A DNA stretch of 64,000 bases from Arthrobacter sp. GMC3 (lineage in GTDB: Bacteria; Actinomycetota; Actinomycetes; Actinomycetales; Micrococcaceae): positions 434,001-498,000 of the forward strand of contig NZ_PJIO01000002.1 in assembly GCF_002929305.1 (NCBI RefSeq), read 5' to 3'. Positions 32,990-40,831 of the stretch are shown in pieces (position 1 is the first letter of the stretch; each line of letters starts with the position of its first letter). The position numbers and the translations under genes are program-made. The notes under the pieces are model-generated. The model saw nothing but the letters and a program-made list of their open reading frames with translations. It was not told the DNA's origin and ran no database searches.

Positions 32990-35026
32990 CTACACCTGAA
33001 TCTCCGGCATCAGCGTCTTAAGCGTCCAGGTCTTCTTCTTGATCACCGCTGCCCAGGCGAACAGAAGGCCCAGCAGCGTGTACCCCAGCAAGCCAAGGCA
33101 GATGGGCACCAGTGGCGCCAGATCTGCCCCGTAAATCAGGTGCCGCATGCCCTCCACCACATGCCCCATGGGCAAGATTTGATGCATGATGTGCAACGGT
33201 TCGGGTGTCGTCTGCCACGGGAACGTGCCGCCCGAGGAAACGAGCTGCAGCACCAGCAGAATCAGCACCACAAACTTTCCCGGTGTGCCCATCAACGCCA
33301 CAATGCCTTGAATGAGCGCCGTGAAGGCCAGCGAAGCGAGCACCAGCAAGCCCAGGGTGAGCCATGGATGGCTTGGTTCTAGCCCCAAGCCAAACTTCAC
33401 CACGGAGTACAGTAACAGCGCCTGAACGGTGGAGACCGCGGCAAACGGTAGCCAGCCGCCCAAGGCGATCTTCCACGACGGCGCGTTGGACGCCAACGCG
33501 CGCAGCGTCAGCGGCCGCATGGCCTGCACCAGCATGAACGCACCAATCCATAAGGCCAGCACCAGGAAGAACGGCGCCAGTCCCGAACCATAGTTGGGGG
33601 CTTGTGCTTGCGATACCGAGTTGACCTTCACCGGATCGGAGATGACATTCGATGCGTTCTCTTTGGTCTTATCGTTCGGATCGGGCACAGACCCGGCCCC
33701 GTTGCGCAACTGGGTGGACAGTTCGGTGGCGCCAGCGGAGAGCTTGGCGGAACCGTCCTTCAGATCGCCTGCACCAGTATCGAGCTTCTGTGCGCCGGCA
33801 GCGAGCTGGTTGGCGCCATCCAGGGCCGAATTCTGGCCCGCAACAAGGGTTCCGGCACCCGTGGCGAGGGAGCCAGCCCCGGCGTGAGCTTGCGCAATCG
33901 CCGCGGTCAGGGTCGGCGTCGCACTTGCCAGTTTGGCGGCTCCGTCGGCAACGGCCTGGGACCCGGCGGCCAGCTTTTGAATGTCGGCGGCGTCGCTTGC
34001 CAGCTTCGCCTTCAGATCGGTCACTGTGGGACTCGTCGCGGCCGCGGCCAACGAACTGCGGATCTGGGCTGCCTGCGCGGAAGTGATGGTGCCGGCGGAT
34101 ACCAGCGCGTCCAGTCGGTCGTTTATGGTCGACGTGACGGCACCGTCCAGTTGCCCGGCGGTGCCAATGGCGCCCTGCACCTTCTCATTCAAGGCCGCAT
34201 TTCCGGCAGCGACGGCGGCCGCTCCATCGGAGAGCTTCTGAGTGTCGGCGGGCAGGGTGGCGGTCTGCGTCTCCAACTGGCCCAATCCCTTATCCAGTGC
34301 CGAGGCACCCGAGAGTAGTTGGTTCGCACCAGCTTCGAGTTTTACCTGGCCTGCGGCGAGGGCGTCTGCGCCCGTCAGTAGCTCGGATGTGCCGCTTTTC
34401 AGGGTACCTACGCCGGAATCCAGGGTTGCGGCTCCGTCGGCTAGCTGTTTCGCACCATCGGCAGCCTGCACCAATTGCGCGTGAATGGTGCCGTAGCCGC
34501 TAAGTAGTGCGTTGGCCGTTTGCTGGCCGACCTGCTGCGCCACGGAGGCATGAACCTGCGTTGTCACTTTGTCCACAATTGAGGTCAGCAGGTAATTGTT
34601 AGCGTCGTTGGTGGTCACCGTCAGCATCGCCTGTTTGGCCGCGTCAAAGTTTTCCGGCGACGCCAGATTGGCGGAGAATTCCGGCGGGATGATCAGGGCG
34701 AAGGCAAAATCGCCATTTTTCACTCCCGTGTTCGCTTCTTCGGGTGTGGGCACTAGCTGCCAGTCGAACTTCTTTCCATCCACCAGGTTTTGTGCCACCT
34801 CCTTGCCAACGTCCAGCTTCTTGCCGTCCTTGGTGACGGCGCCAACGTCTTGGACCACCACGGCGGCCTTGAGCTGGTTGAGGTTGCCATACGGATCCCA
34901 GTTGGCGTACAAGTACACGGCCCCGTACAGCAACGGCACCATCACCAGTGCCACGATTGTCAGTTTGGGCAGTATCCCGCCGGTCATGCGCTTGAGTTCG
35001 GAAAGGGCCAAACGGAAAACGGTCAT
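32990..35026 (-). CDS. YhgE/Pip domain membrane protein
   Basis: The 678-residue protein begins with the YhgE N-terminal block (TVFRLALSELKRMTGGILPKL, one membrane helix, then VPLLYGAVYLYANWDPYGN). A long extracytoplasmic region follows, with many coiled GA-rich heptad-like repeats of the type LADGAATLDSGVGTLKSGTS (about 205-470), and finally five or six C-terminal membrane segments resembling an ABC-2 permease (about 480-670). The family includes the Lactococcus phage-infection protein Pip. The start overlaps the stop of the ATPase-like gene upstream by ATGA. Confidence 0.92.
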   Translation of the reverse strand: MTVFRLALSELKRMTGGILPKLTIVALVMVPLLYGAVYLYANWDPYGNLNQLKAAVVVQDVGAVTKDGKKLDVGKEVAQNLVDGKKFDWQLVPTPEEANTGVKNGDFAFALIIPPEFSANLASPENFDAAKQAMLTVTTNDANNYLLTSIVDKVTTQVHASVAQQVGQQTANALLSGYGTIHAQLVQAADGAKQLADGAATLDSGVGTLKSGTSELLTGADALAAGQVKLEAGANQLLSGASALDKGLGQLETQTATLPADTQKLSDGAAAVAAGNAALNEKVQGAIGTAGQLDGAVTSTINDRLDALVSAGTITSAQAAQIRSSLAAAATSPTVTDLKAKLASDAADIQKLAAGSQAVADGAAKLASATPTLTAAIAQAHAGAGSLATGAGTLVAGQNSALDGANQLAAGAQKLDTGAGDLKDGSAKLSAGATELSTQLRNGAGSVPDPNDKTKENASNVISDPVKVNSVSQAQAPNYGSGLAPFFLVLALWIGAFMLVQAMRPLTLRALASNAPSWKIALGGWLPFAAVSTVQALLLYSVVKFGLGLEPSHPWLTLGLLVLASLAFTALIQGIVALMGTPGKFVVLILLVLQLVSSGGTFPWQTTPEPLHIMHQILPMGHVVEGMRHLIYGADLAPLVPICLGLLGYTLLGLLFAWAAVIKKKTWTLKTLMPEIQV

Positions 35027-35970
35027 CGCTGCCCACCTGCTCCCTGAGTTCGATCGTCGCCGCTGTCCACACGCATGGGTGGGGTCTCCGCTTCTGGTTC
35101 GCTGGCAATAGGTGCGTCAAGTACGACGCCGGAGGGCCGAGTTTGCTCCTCGGCCTCTGTCGCCGACGGGGCTGGGTCCGGATGGGGGGCAGGGTCCGGG
35201 GCTGCGGGCCCGGGCTCGGCAACAGGCAGCCGCTCTGTCAGCGCCGGATCGCCGGGATCCTCGGCGTCGTTAGTCTGCTCGGGTGCAGGCTGGGCTTGCG
35301 TAACAGGGCCCGCCGTGGCGTTGCCGGCCAGGGCTGAAGGGCCCGTCCAGTCGTCGGGAAGCCGGCCCACCACGCCAATCACCATCAGAGGCCGCGGCGG
35401 GGTGTCTGCAGGTGCGTCGGGCGCATGGCCCAGTTCTCCGGCGGCGGCCTGTTGCAGGAGCGGAAGCCAGACAGAAGGATCGGCGGTATGCCGGTCGGGG
35501 GAGTCCACCACCAGCAGGTCAACAAATTGGTTGGCCAGGGCCAGTTCCAACTGAAGATGCAGCAACCGTCCCGGGGCCAGGGCCTCTACCCACTGCTCCA
35601 GGATGTCCCGGAACCCGTGCTTCACCAGCCAGGCGGTGGGGCGGGTGCGGTCCCGGAACGCCAGCGGAACAAGCGCCAAGTCCTCTGAGACCAGGGAGCG
35701 GACCGTGAGGTGGTGTTCCGGCGCGTTGACATCGGGGGAGTCGACAATGGCGCTGCGTTGACGCAAGGCCGCCATGGAGCCGTCGTGGCCAAGGCTGACG
35801 GAACCGCTGGAGGGCTTCATGCGCCCGCTCAAGGCAAGTGCCAGGGCCGTGCGCCGCTCCTGCCCATCGGCTTGGATGAGGAGCACCTCTGCCTTGTGGG
35901 CTTCGACGGTGGTAGCGGGCAGCAACGTGTGATGGCGTCCATCAATGTGCAGCTGGCTGGTGGTGAGCAT
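35023..35970 (-). CDS. Degenerate ABC-type ATPase partnered with YhgE
   Basis: The 315-residue product aligns in order with an ABC ATPase: a P-loop position before ALSGRMKPSSGSVSLG, a signature-like LAPGRLLHLQLELALA and a Walker B-like DLLVVDSPD. However, the P-loop reads ADGQERRTAL with no Lys, and the Walker B Glu is replaced by Ser. About 110 residues of Pro/Ala/Glu-rich tail follow. AAGGAG seven bases upstream fixes the ATG at 35970. It probably no longer hydrolyses ATP but may still assemble with the overlapping YhgE protein. Confidence 0.75.
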   Translation of the reverse strand: MLTTSQLHIDGRHHTLLPATTVEAHKAEVLLIQADGQERRTALALALSGRMKPSSGSVSLGHDGSMAALRQRSAIVDSPDVNAPEHHLTVRSLVSEDLALVPLAFRDRTRPTAWLVKHGFRDILEQWVEALAPGRLLHLQLELALANQFVDLLVVDSPDRHTADPSVWLPLLQQAAAGELGHAPDAPADTPPRPLMVIGVVGRLPDDWTGPSALAGNATAGPVTQAQPAPEQTNDAEDPGDPALTERLPVAEPGPAAPDPAPHPDPAPSATEAEEQTRPSGVVLDAPIASEPEAETPPMRVDSGDDRTQGAGGQR

Positions 35971-36015
35971 GGGGCGCTCCTTAGACGGTGAGGCGAGCTG
36001 CATCAAGTTATCAGA

Positions 36016-36029
36016 ACTGACCGGTCGGT
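36016..36029. promoter_or_regulatory. Candidate TetR-type operator
   Basis: ACTGACCGGTCGGT is palindromic at six of seven positions with a perfect GACCGGTC centre. It lies 46 bases upstream of the ABC-like/YhgE operon. YhgE operons are often under TetR repressors, but no TetR gene is adjacent here. Confidence 0.5.
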
Positions 36030-36108
36030 GCAAGAAATGCACGTACCGGTTCTTCTGCCACCTTTTCACACAACGCCCTGCGGCGTCAGCCCCATCGCGA
36101 ATCCGTTA

Positions 36109-36154
36109 AAGCGTTGATGCCGGCGGTTTGACCCAACCACCGGCATCAACGCTT
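36109..36154 (-). terminator. Stem-loop ending the sialic acid operon
   Basis: Perfect 15-base arms (36109-36123 and 36140-36154) flank a 16-base loop; the right arm overlaps the stop of the HSL-type esterase. It is the first strong hairpin after the last operon gene and the likely 3' end of that transcript. Confidence 0.75.
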
Positions 36155-37103
36155 AGCGCAGGGCCCGCAGCAGGGCCTCGTCGCGATCGCGGAGGAACCG
36201 TATACTCACATCGGCATCCGGGACAAGGCCGTCGGAGCCGTGATAGACGCCGGCGTAGACCTGAAATTCGGTGGGCACACCGGCGCGCAAAAGTCGCGCA
36301 GCGTAATCAAAGTCCTCATCCCTGAACAGGTCCAGTTCACCGACCTGGATCATCGCGGGCGGCAGCCCGGACAAATCGGTGGCCCGGGCCGGTGCCGCGT
36401 ACTCGCTAACCCTGTCGGTTTCATGGTCGGGGCCCAGCAGCCACTGCCAAGCCAGCGTGTTGCGTTCGCGGTTCCAGGAGGGAATGCCAGCGAATTCATA
36501 GTTGGAGGGAGTGTGGTCCCGGTCATCGAGCATCGGATACGCCAGATATTGCAGCCTCAATGCCGGGCCCTTCTCATCGCGGGCGCGCAGCACCGTGCCT
36601 GCGGCAATGCCGCCGCCGGCGCTGGCGCCACCAATTGCCAGGCGGTCCGGGTCGATGCCCAGCGAGCCGGCATTGGCTGCGGTCCACAGCAGCCCCTGGT
36701 AGGCGTCGTCGAGTGCTGCCGGGAAGGGGTGCTCGGGCGCCAGACGATACTCCACTGACACCACAACAAGGCCAGTCGACGCCGCCAGTTTCAGGCAGTA
36801 GAGATCGTCCTCGGCCATACTGCCGGCCACCATGCCGCCGCCGTGGATCCAGAACAGGCCCGGCAACGCCCCCGCAGCGGTGGCTGGACGGTAGCTGCGC
36901 AAGGCCACGTCCACTTTTTCGCCCGGTGCCACGTGGTCGGCAATAGTCACCGCGTCGGTCAGCTCCGCAGGCAAGCCGGGACGACGGGCAATGTTTGCCT
37001 CGCGCATGATGACCAGCTCATCCGGTGTTGCCGGAGGGGTGCGGCCCACCAGGAATTCAACACCTGCTTGCAGCTGCGGGTCCACTCGGTCGAAGAAGTT
37101 CAA
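36153..37103 (-). CDS. HSL-family alpha/beta hydrolase (esterase)
   Basis: The 316-residue enzyme has the oxyanion motif HGGGMVAGS, the nucleophile motif GASAGGG, the acid in ELDLFRDEDFDYA and the catalytic His in VYHGSDG, all typical of hormone-sensitive-lipase-type esterases. The start is TTG at 37103, with AAAGGA ten bases upstream; longer in-frame versions add an unrelated Pro-rich stretch. It follows nanE by 37 bases on the same strand, so it is probably the last gene of the sialic acid operon and might remove O-acetyl groups from sialic acids. That function is inferred. Confidence 0.85.
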   Translation of the reverse strand: MNFFDRVDPQLQAGVEFLVGRTPPATPDELVIMREANIARRPGLPAELTDAVTIADHVAPGEKVDVALRSYRPATAAGALPGLFWIHGGGMVAGSMAEDDLYCLKLAASTGLVVVSVEYRLAPEHPFPAALDDAYQGLLWTAANAGSLGIDPDRLAIGGASAGGGIAAGTVLRARDEKGPALRLQYLAYPMLDDRDHTPSNYEFAGIPSWNRERNTLAWQWLLGPDHETDRVSEYAAPARATDLSGLPPAMIQVGELDLFRDEDFDYAARLLRAGVPTEFQVYAGVYHGSDGLVPDADVSIRFLRDRDEALLRALR

Positions 37104-37140
37104 GACGGGGGCGTCCTTTCGGGAGTCAGGTTGGGGGAGC

Positions 37141-37827
37141 CTAGGCGCCCAGGGCGTCCTTGAACCAGCCGGTAATGGTGGCCGGATGGGTGATGGCGGT
37201 GCCAACCACCACGGCAAAGGCTCCGGCGTCCAGGGCCTGGCGGGCCTGGGCGGGGGAGTGGATGCGGCCTTCGGCGATCAACGGCTTGCCCAGTTCTGCT
37301 GCTGCGATCTGGGCAATGAGCTCCAGGTCGGGTCCGTCGGTCTTGGGGCGTTCGCCCGAGTACCCGGCCAAGGTAGTGCCGATCAGATCTGCGCCACCCT
37401 CGGCTGCGGCAATGGCATCCTCGAGAGACCCGCAGTCCGCCATGACCAGGGCGTTGGACTGTGCATGGATGCCGGCGATCGTTTCGGCCAGGGTCAGGCC
37501 GTCCGGGCGGGGCCGGCGGGTGCCGTCAATAGCCACGATGTGCGCCCCGGCGCTCGCGCAGGACAGTGCGTGCTGGAGAGTGGGCGTGATGAAGACGCCG
37601 TCGTGGCCGTCCTTCCACAAACCGATTACGGGGACCTCCACTGCGGCGCGCGTGAACTGGATGTCGGCAATACCTTGCACCCGGATTGCTGCGGCTCCGC
37701 CAATAACGGCCGACGCCGCCACCTGGGCCGTGGTGCGAGGGTCCCGCATGGGTTCGCCCGGGTACGCCTGGGCGGAAACCACCAGTTGGCCGGACAGGGA
37801 ATCGAAGTTGGTCAGTTTCAGCGTCAC
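37141..37827 (-). CDS. nanE: N-acetylmannosamine-6-phosphate 2-epimerase
   Basis: The 228-residue TIM-barrel enzyme converts ManNAc-6-P to GlcNAc-6-P. Family blocks visible are LVVSAQAYPGEPMRDP near the N-terminus, AIRVQGIADIQ, VPVIGLWKDG, DGTRRPRPDG, LVMADCGSLEDA, IGTTLAGYSG and LIAEGRIHSPAQA, together with a C-terminal phosphate-binding AFAVVVGTAITHP. It lies between the ROK kinase and the esterase in the leftward operon, as expected for sialic acid breakdown. Confidence 0.94.
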   Translation of the reverse strand: MTLKLTNFDSLSGQLVVSAQAYPGEPMRDPRTTAQVAASAVIGGAAAIRVQGIADIQFTRAAVEVPVIGLWKDGHDGVFITPTLQHALSCASAGAHIVAIDGTRRPRPDGLTLAETIAGIHAQSNALVMADCGSLEDAIAAAEGGADLIGTTLAGYSGERPKTDGPDLELIAQIAAAELGKPLIAEGRIHSPAQARQALDAGAFAVVVGTAITHPATITGWFKDALGA

Positions 37828-37860
37828 GGTGACTCCTAAGGAAGGGATGAACGAAAGAAT

Positions 37861-38790
37861 TTAGGCAAGGACCAGGGAGGCTGCGCCCACCATGGCCGCG
37901 GTGTTCCCCAATGAGGCGCGGACAACGCGGACGTGTGCCAGGGGTGCCAGCAGCTCCGCCCGCAATGCCCGTTCCATGGCAGCCCACCAGAGCTCGCCGG
38001 CATCGGCCAGGCCTCCGGAGATGACTACCACGCCGGGGTCCAGAATGTTGATCAGCCCGCCCACGGCCTGCCCTGCGGCACCGGCACCCACGCCAATGGC
38101 CTTCAGCGCGGCGGCGTCCCCGCCCCGGGCCAGCTCAAACACCTCACGGGTGTCCGGCACGGACGGCGAACCACCAAAGCGCAGGTAGGCCTCGTGAATG
38201 GCAGGGCCGGAGGCGATGGCCTCCACGTGCCCGGCGTGGCCACACGAACAGGGGATGGCGGCGCCGTCGTGGTAGGCGTAAGGGGAGGCGAAGTGGCCCA
38301 CGTGGCCGCCCACAAAGTGGTGGCCCAGCAGCGGCTGGCCGTCAACAACAAAGCTGCCGCCCACACCAGTGCCGAAGGCAACCATGAGTGAGGTGGCGGC
38401 GCCAGCACCGGCGCCGAGCCAGGCCTCGCCCAGCGCGTGGGCGTGCACGTCATTAACTACGGCGCAGGGCAGTCCCAGTCGCTGTGTCAGGCCGTCCGTG
38501 ATGTGGGTTCCGGTCCAGCCAAGGATTGCGTCGGTGGCGGAGATGACGGTTCCCTCGGCGGCGTTGATGACACCGGCCGAGCCAACACCCACGGCCTCGA
38601 CGACGGCGCCTTGCTCGGCTGCACGCTCAATCAGGAACGCCACCAGCACGGCGGTGGCATCCAGGATGGCCTCGCCTCCGTCGCGGTTCTTCGTGGGGAT
38701 CTGCCCCTGGACCAGGACGGTGCCGTCCTCGGCCACCACACCGGCTGCCGTTTTGGTTCCGCCAAGGTCAACACCAACTACGTACCGCAT
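37861..38790 (-). CDS. nanK: ROK family sugar kinase, probable N-acetylmannosamine kinase
   Basis: The 309-residue product has the ROK ATP-binding start GVDLGGTKTAAGVVAEDG, the phosphate-2 region MVAFGTGVGGSFVVDG, and a zinc-site segment CSCGHAGHVEAIASG in which His stands where many ROK proteins have the last Cys. It lacks a DNA-binding domain, so it is a kinase rather than a repressor. Position between the lyase and nanE supports ManNAc as substrate; the general ROK fold alone would also fit glucokinase. Confidence 0.85.
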   Translation of the reverse strand: MRYVVGVDLGGTKTAAGVVAEDGTVLVQGQIPTKNRDGGEAILDATAVLVAFLIERAAEQGAVVEAVGVGSAGVINAAEGTVISATDAILGWTGTHITDGLTQRLGLPCAVVNDVHAHALGEAWLGAGAGAATSLMVAFGTGVGGSFVVDGQPLLGHHFVGGHVGHFASPYAYHDGAAIPCSCGHAGHVEAIASGPAIHEAYLRFGGSPSVPDTREVFELARGGDAAALKAIGVGAGAAGQAVGGLINILDPGVVVISGGLADAGELWWAAMERALRAELLAPLAHVRVVRASLGNTAAMVGAASLVLA

Positions 38791-38843
38791 AAAGAGTCCT
38801 TCAAAAAGTTCAAATCAAGCAAAAAAGAGTGCCACCAACCTTC

Positions 38844-38876
38844 GGGTGCGTGGGCCACGATGGGGCCCACGCACCC
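38844..38876 (-). terminator. Intra-operon stem-loop 1 (lyase | kinase)
   Basis: Thirteen-base perfect arms (38844-38856 and 38864-38876) enclose a 7-base loop between the lyase and kinase genes of one operon. It may act as a partial terminator or mRNA stabiliser. Confidence 0.75.
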
Positions 38877-38912
38877 TAACTACCAAAAGGTTGGGCCCAC
38901 AGCTCCGAGGGA

Positions 38913-38948
38913 CCCCGATCGTTGGTCGCTAGCGACCAACGATCGGGG
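38913..38948 (-). terminator. 36-bp perfect palindrome after the lyase gene
   Basis: Bases 38913-38930 are exactly complementary to 38931-38948 with no unpaired centre, and the arms are further flanked by CAGCTCC and GGAGCTG. It lies 12 bases after the lyase stop (minus strand). As RNA it would form an extremely stable hairpin. Confidence 0.85.
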
Positions 38949-38960
38949 AGGAGCTGGGGA

Positions 38961-39890
38961 CTAGATCAATCCGGTGCGCTCAAGGATTACCTTGATGGCC
39001 AGGGTCTCATCTTCGTCCAACGGGAGCATCGGTGCGCTCATGACGTTGGTCTTGATGATGCCCATCAGAACCAGGGCGGTCTTGAAGGCGCCCAGGCCTG
39101 CGGCGTTGCCGGAAACACGGCCAGCCTTCGGGGTGTAGACGATGTTGAAGACGTCGGCGATGCGGTCCTGCTCGGCAGCGGCACCGGCCCAGTCGCCAGC
39201 AACGGAGAGGTCGTACAGGCGACGGTAGGCCTTCGGGTCAACGTTGCCCAAGCCCGGAACCACACCCTGTGCGCCGCCGAGCAGTGCACCGTCAACAACC
39301 ACTTCGTGGCCGGTGAAGATGTCAAAGTTCGGGATGTCGCGGGCGCCGATCAGCAGCTGGCGGAAGGAAACGTCGTCACCGGAGGAGTCCTTGACACCGG
39401 CAATGACGCCTTCGCGGCCCAGCTCCAGGAGCAGGTCAGTGGGCATCTTGAAGTGGGTGCGTACCGGGACGTCGTAGACGAACAGGGGAACGTCAACGGA
39501 AGCTGCCACGGTGCGGATGTGGCGGCCGGTCTCTTCGGCGTTGCTGATGGCGTAGTACTGGCTTGTGGCCACGATGCCGTCGGCGCCCAGGGACACCATG
39601 CGGCGGGCTTCTTCAACAACGCGGTTGGTGGTCTGCTCAACAGCACCAACCAGCAGGGGTACCTGTCCGGCGTTGACGCCGGCAATGGTGGTCAGTACGG
39701 TGTCGCGCTCGTCGTTGGTCATGTGGGTGACCTCGCCGGAGGAGCCGTTGACGAACAGGCCGGTGACGCCGCCATCGAGCAGGTGGCGGGTGAGGTTCTC
39801 CAAGGAGGGAACGTCAATGGCGCCTTCGGCGGTGCGGGGGGTGCAGACGGGCGGGATGACGCCCTGGAAACGGGAAGCGACAGTAGTCAC
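38961..39890 (-). CDS. nanA: DapA/NanA family lyase, probable N-acetylneuraminate lyase
   Basis: The 309-residue (beta/alpha)8 aldolase has the family motifs FVNGSSGEVTHMTNDER, the tyrosine in FVYDVPVRT and the Schiff-base lysine in VIAGVKDSSGD. These are shared by dihydrodipicolinate synthases and N-acetylneuraminate lyases. With nanE, a ROK kinase and a peptide-type ABC uptake system in the same operon, cleavage of sialic acid is the best reading. The start is GTG at 39890 with GGAG seven bases before it; longer in-frame versions run through an intergenic hairpin. Confidence 0.82.
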   Translation of the reverse strand: MTTVASRFQGVIPPVCTPRTAEGAIDVPSLENLTRHLLDGGVTGLFVNGSSGEVTHMTNDERDTVLTTIAGVNAGQVPLLVGAVEQTTNRVVEEARRMVSLGADGIVATSQYYAISNAEETGRHIRTVAASVDVPLFVYDVPVRTHFKMPTDLLLELGREGVIAGVKDSSGDDVSFRQLLIGARDIPNFDIFTGHEVVVDGALLGGAQGVVPGLGNVDPKAYRRLYDLSVAGDWAGAAAEQDRIADVFNIVYTPKAGRVSGNAAGLGAFKTALVLMGIIKTNVMSAPMLPLDEDETLAIKVILERTGLI

Positions 39891-39931
39891 GGTATTACTC
39901 CAAAATATTGGTGATCGATAGGGGAAAACGA

Positions 39932-39997
39932 GGGCCTCGGGCATGTGGTGGGCCCACATGCCCGAGGGCCCGCTTTGGTGCGGAGCGCCAAAGCGGG
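39932..39997 (-). terminator. Intra-operon tandem stem-loops (ATPase | lyase)
   Basis: Two hairpins share three bases: 39932-39971 (arms around GGCATGTGG and CCACATGCC) and 39969-39997 (CCCGCTTTGG and CCAAAGCGGG). They lie between the second ATPase gene and the lyase gene. Because they overlap, they could be alternative structures. Confidence 0.75.
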
Positions 39998-40009
39998 AGG
40001 ACACGGGGA

Positions 40010-40831
40010 CTAAATGTGAAGGAGCGACGGCGCAGCGCCGAGCAGCTTCTTGGTGTAGTCGTTGGTGGGGTTGTCGAAGATTTGCTCAGCGGAGCCCTGT
40101 TCCACAATCTCGCCGTAGTACATGACGCAGATACGGTCAGAGACGTAGCGGACTGTCTGGATGTCATGGCTGATGAAAACCATGCCCAGGTTCAGTTCCT
40201 TCTTCAGATCCGAGAGCAGGTTGAGCACCTGGGCGCGGACGGAAACGTCCAGGGCCGAGGTGGGCTCATCCGCCACGATGATGTCCGGGTCCAGGGCCAG
40301 TGCGCGGGCAATTGCCACGCGCTGGCGCTGTCCGCCGGAAACTTGCGACGGCGTGACCTCGGCTGCCGACTGCGGCAAACCAACCAGCGCCAGCAGTTCC
40401 GCGACCTTGGCCAGGCGCGATGCACCGTTGCCAATGCCGTGAATCGCCAGCGGATCAACCAGGATGTCCTGGATGGTCATGCGCGGGTTCAGTGCCGTCG
40501 AGGGGTCCTGGAAGACCACGGAGACGGACCGGCCGAATTCCTTGCGCATGGCGGCGTTGCGCTTGATGGCGGGCTTGCCATGGAACAGCACCTCGCCGGA
40601 GGTGGGCGTCTGCAGGCCCACCAGCACTGAGGCCAGTGTGGACTTGCCACAGCCTGACTCGCCAACAATGCCTACGGTCTCGCCGCGGCTGATGGAGAAG
40701 TTCACGCCGTTGACGGCCTTGACGTAGTTCGGCTTGAACAGGCCACCGGAGCGTGTCCGGTGGTGGACGTGCAAGTCCTTGAGCTCAATGACCGGGGTGG
40801 TTCCGGAAACGGCAGCTGTGTGCTTGCTCAT
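40010..40831 (-). CDS. Peptide-type ABC transporter ATP-binding protein (DppF-like)
   Basis: This 273-residue ATPase has Walker A GESGCGKS, signature VSGGQRQRVAIARAL, Walker B IIVADEPTSALD and the C-terminal extension of the oligopeptide/dipeptide importer branch (DNPTNDYTKKLL). It overlaps the fused permease-ATPase stop as TAATG. In this operon it should power uptake of sialic acid together with the ATPase half of the preceding gene. Confidence 0.92.
   Translation of the reverse strand: MSKHTAAVSGTTPVIELKDLHVHHRTRSGGLFKPNYVKAVNGVNFSISRGETVGIVGESGCGKSTLASVLVGLQTPTSGEVLFHGKPAIKRNAAMRKEFGRSVSVVFQDPSTALNPRMTIQDILVDPLAIHGIGNGASRLAKVAELLALVGLPQSAAEVTPSQVSGGQRQRVAIARALALDPDIIVADEPTSALDVSVRAQVLNLLSDLKKELNLGMVFISHDIQTVRYVSDRICVMYYGEIVEQGSAEQIFDNPTNDYTKKLLGAAPSLLHI

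Noticed and set aside
36153..39890. Interpretation of the TIM-barrel lyase as lysine-pathway DapA
   Set aside because: The motifs alone allow it, but the operon with nanE, a ROK kinase and an uptake system makes a sialic acid lyase more likely.
38922..39914. A 330-codon plus-strand open frame
   Set aside because: It is antisense to the lyase gene, which has clear active-site motifs, and the composition is that of a shadow frame.
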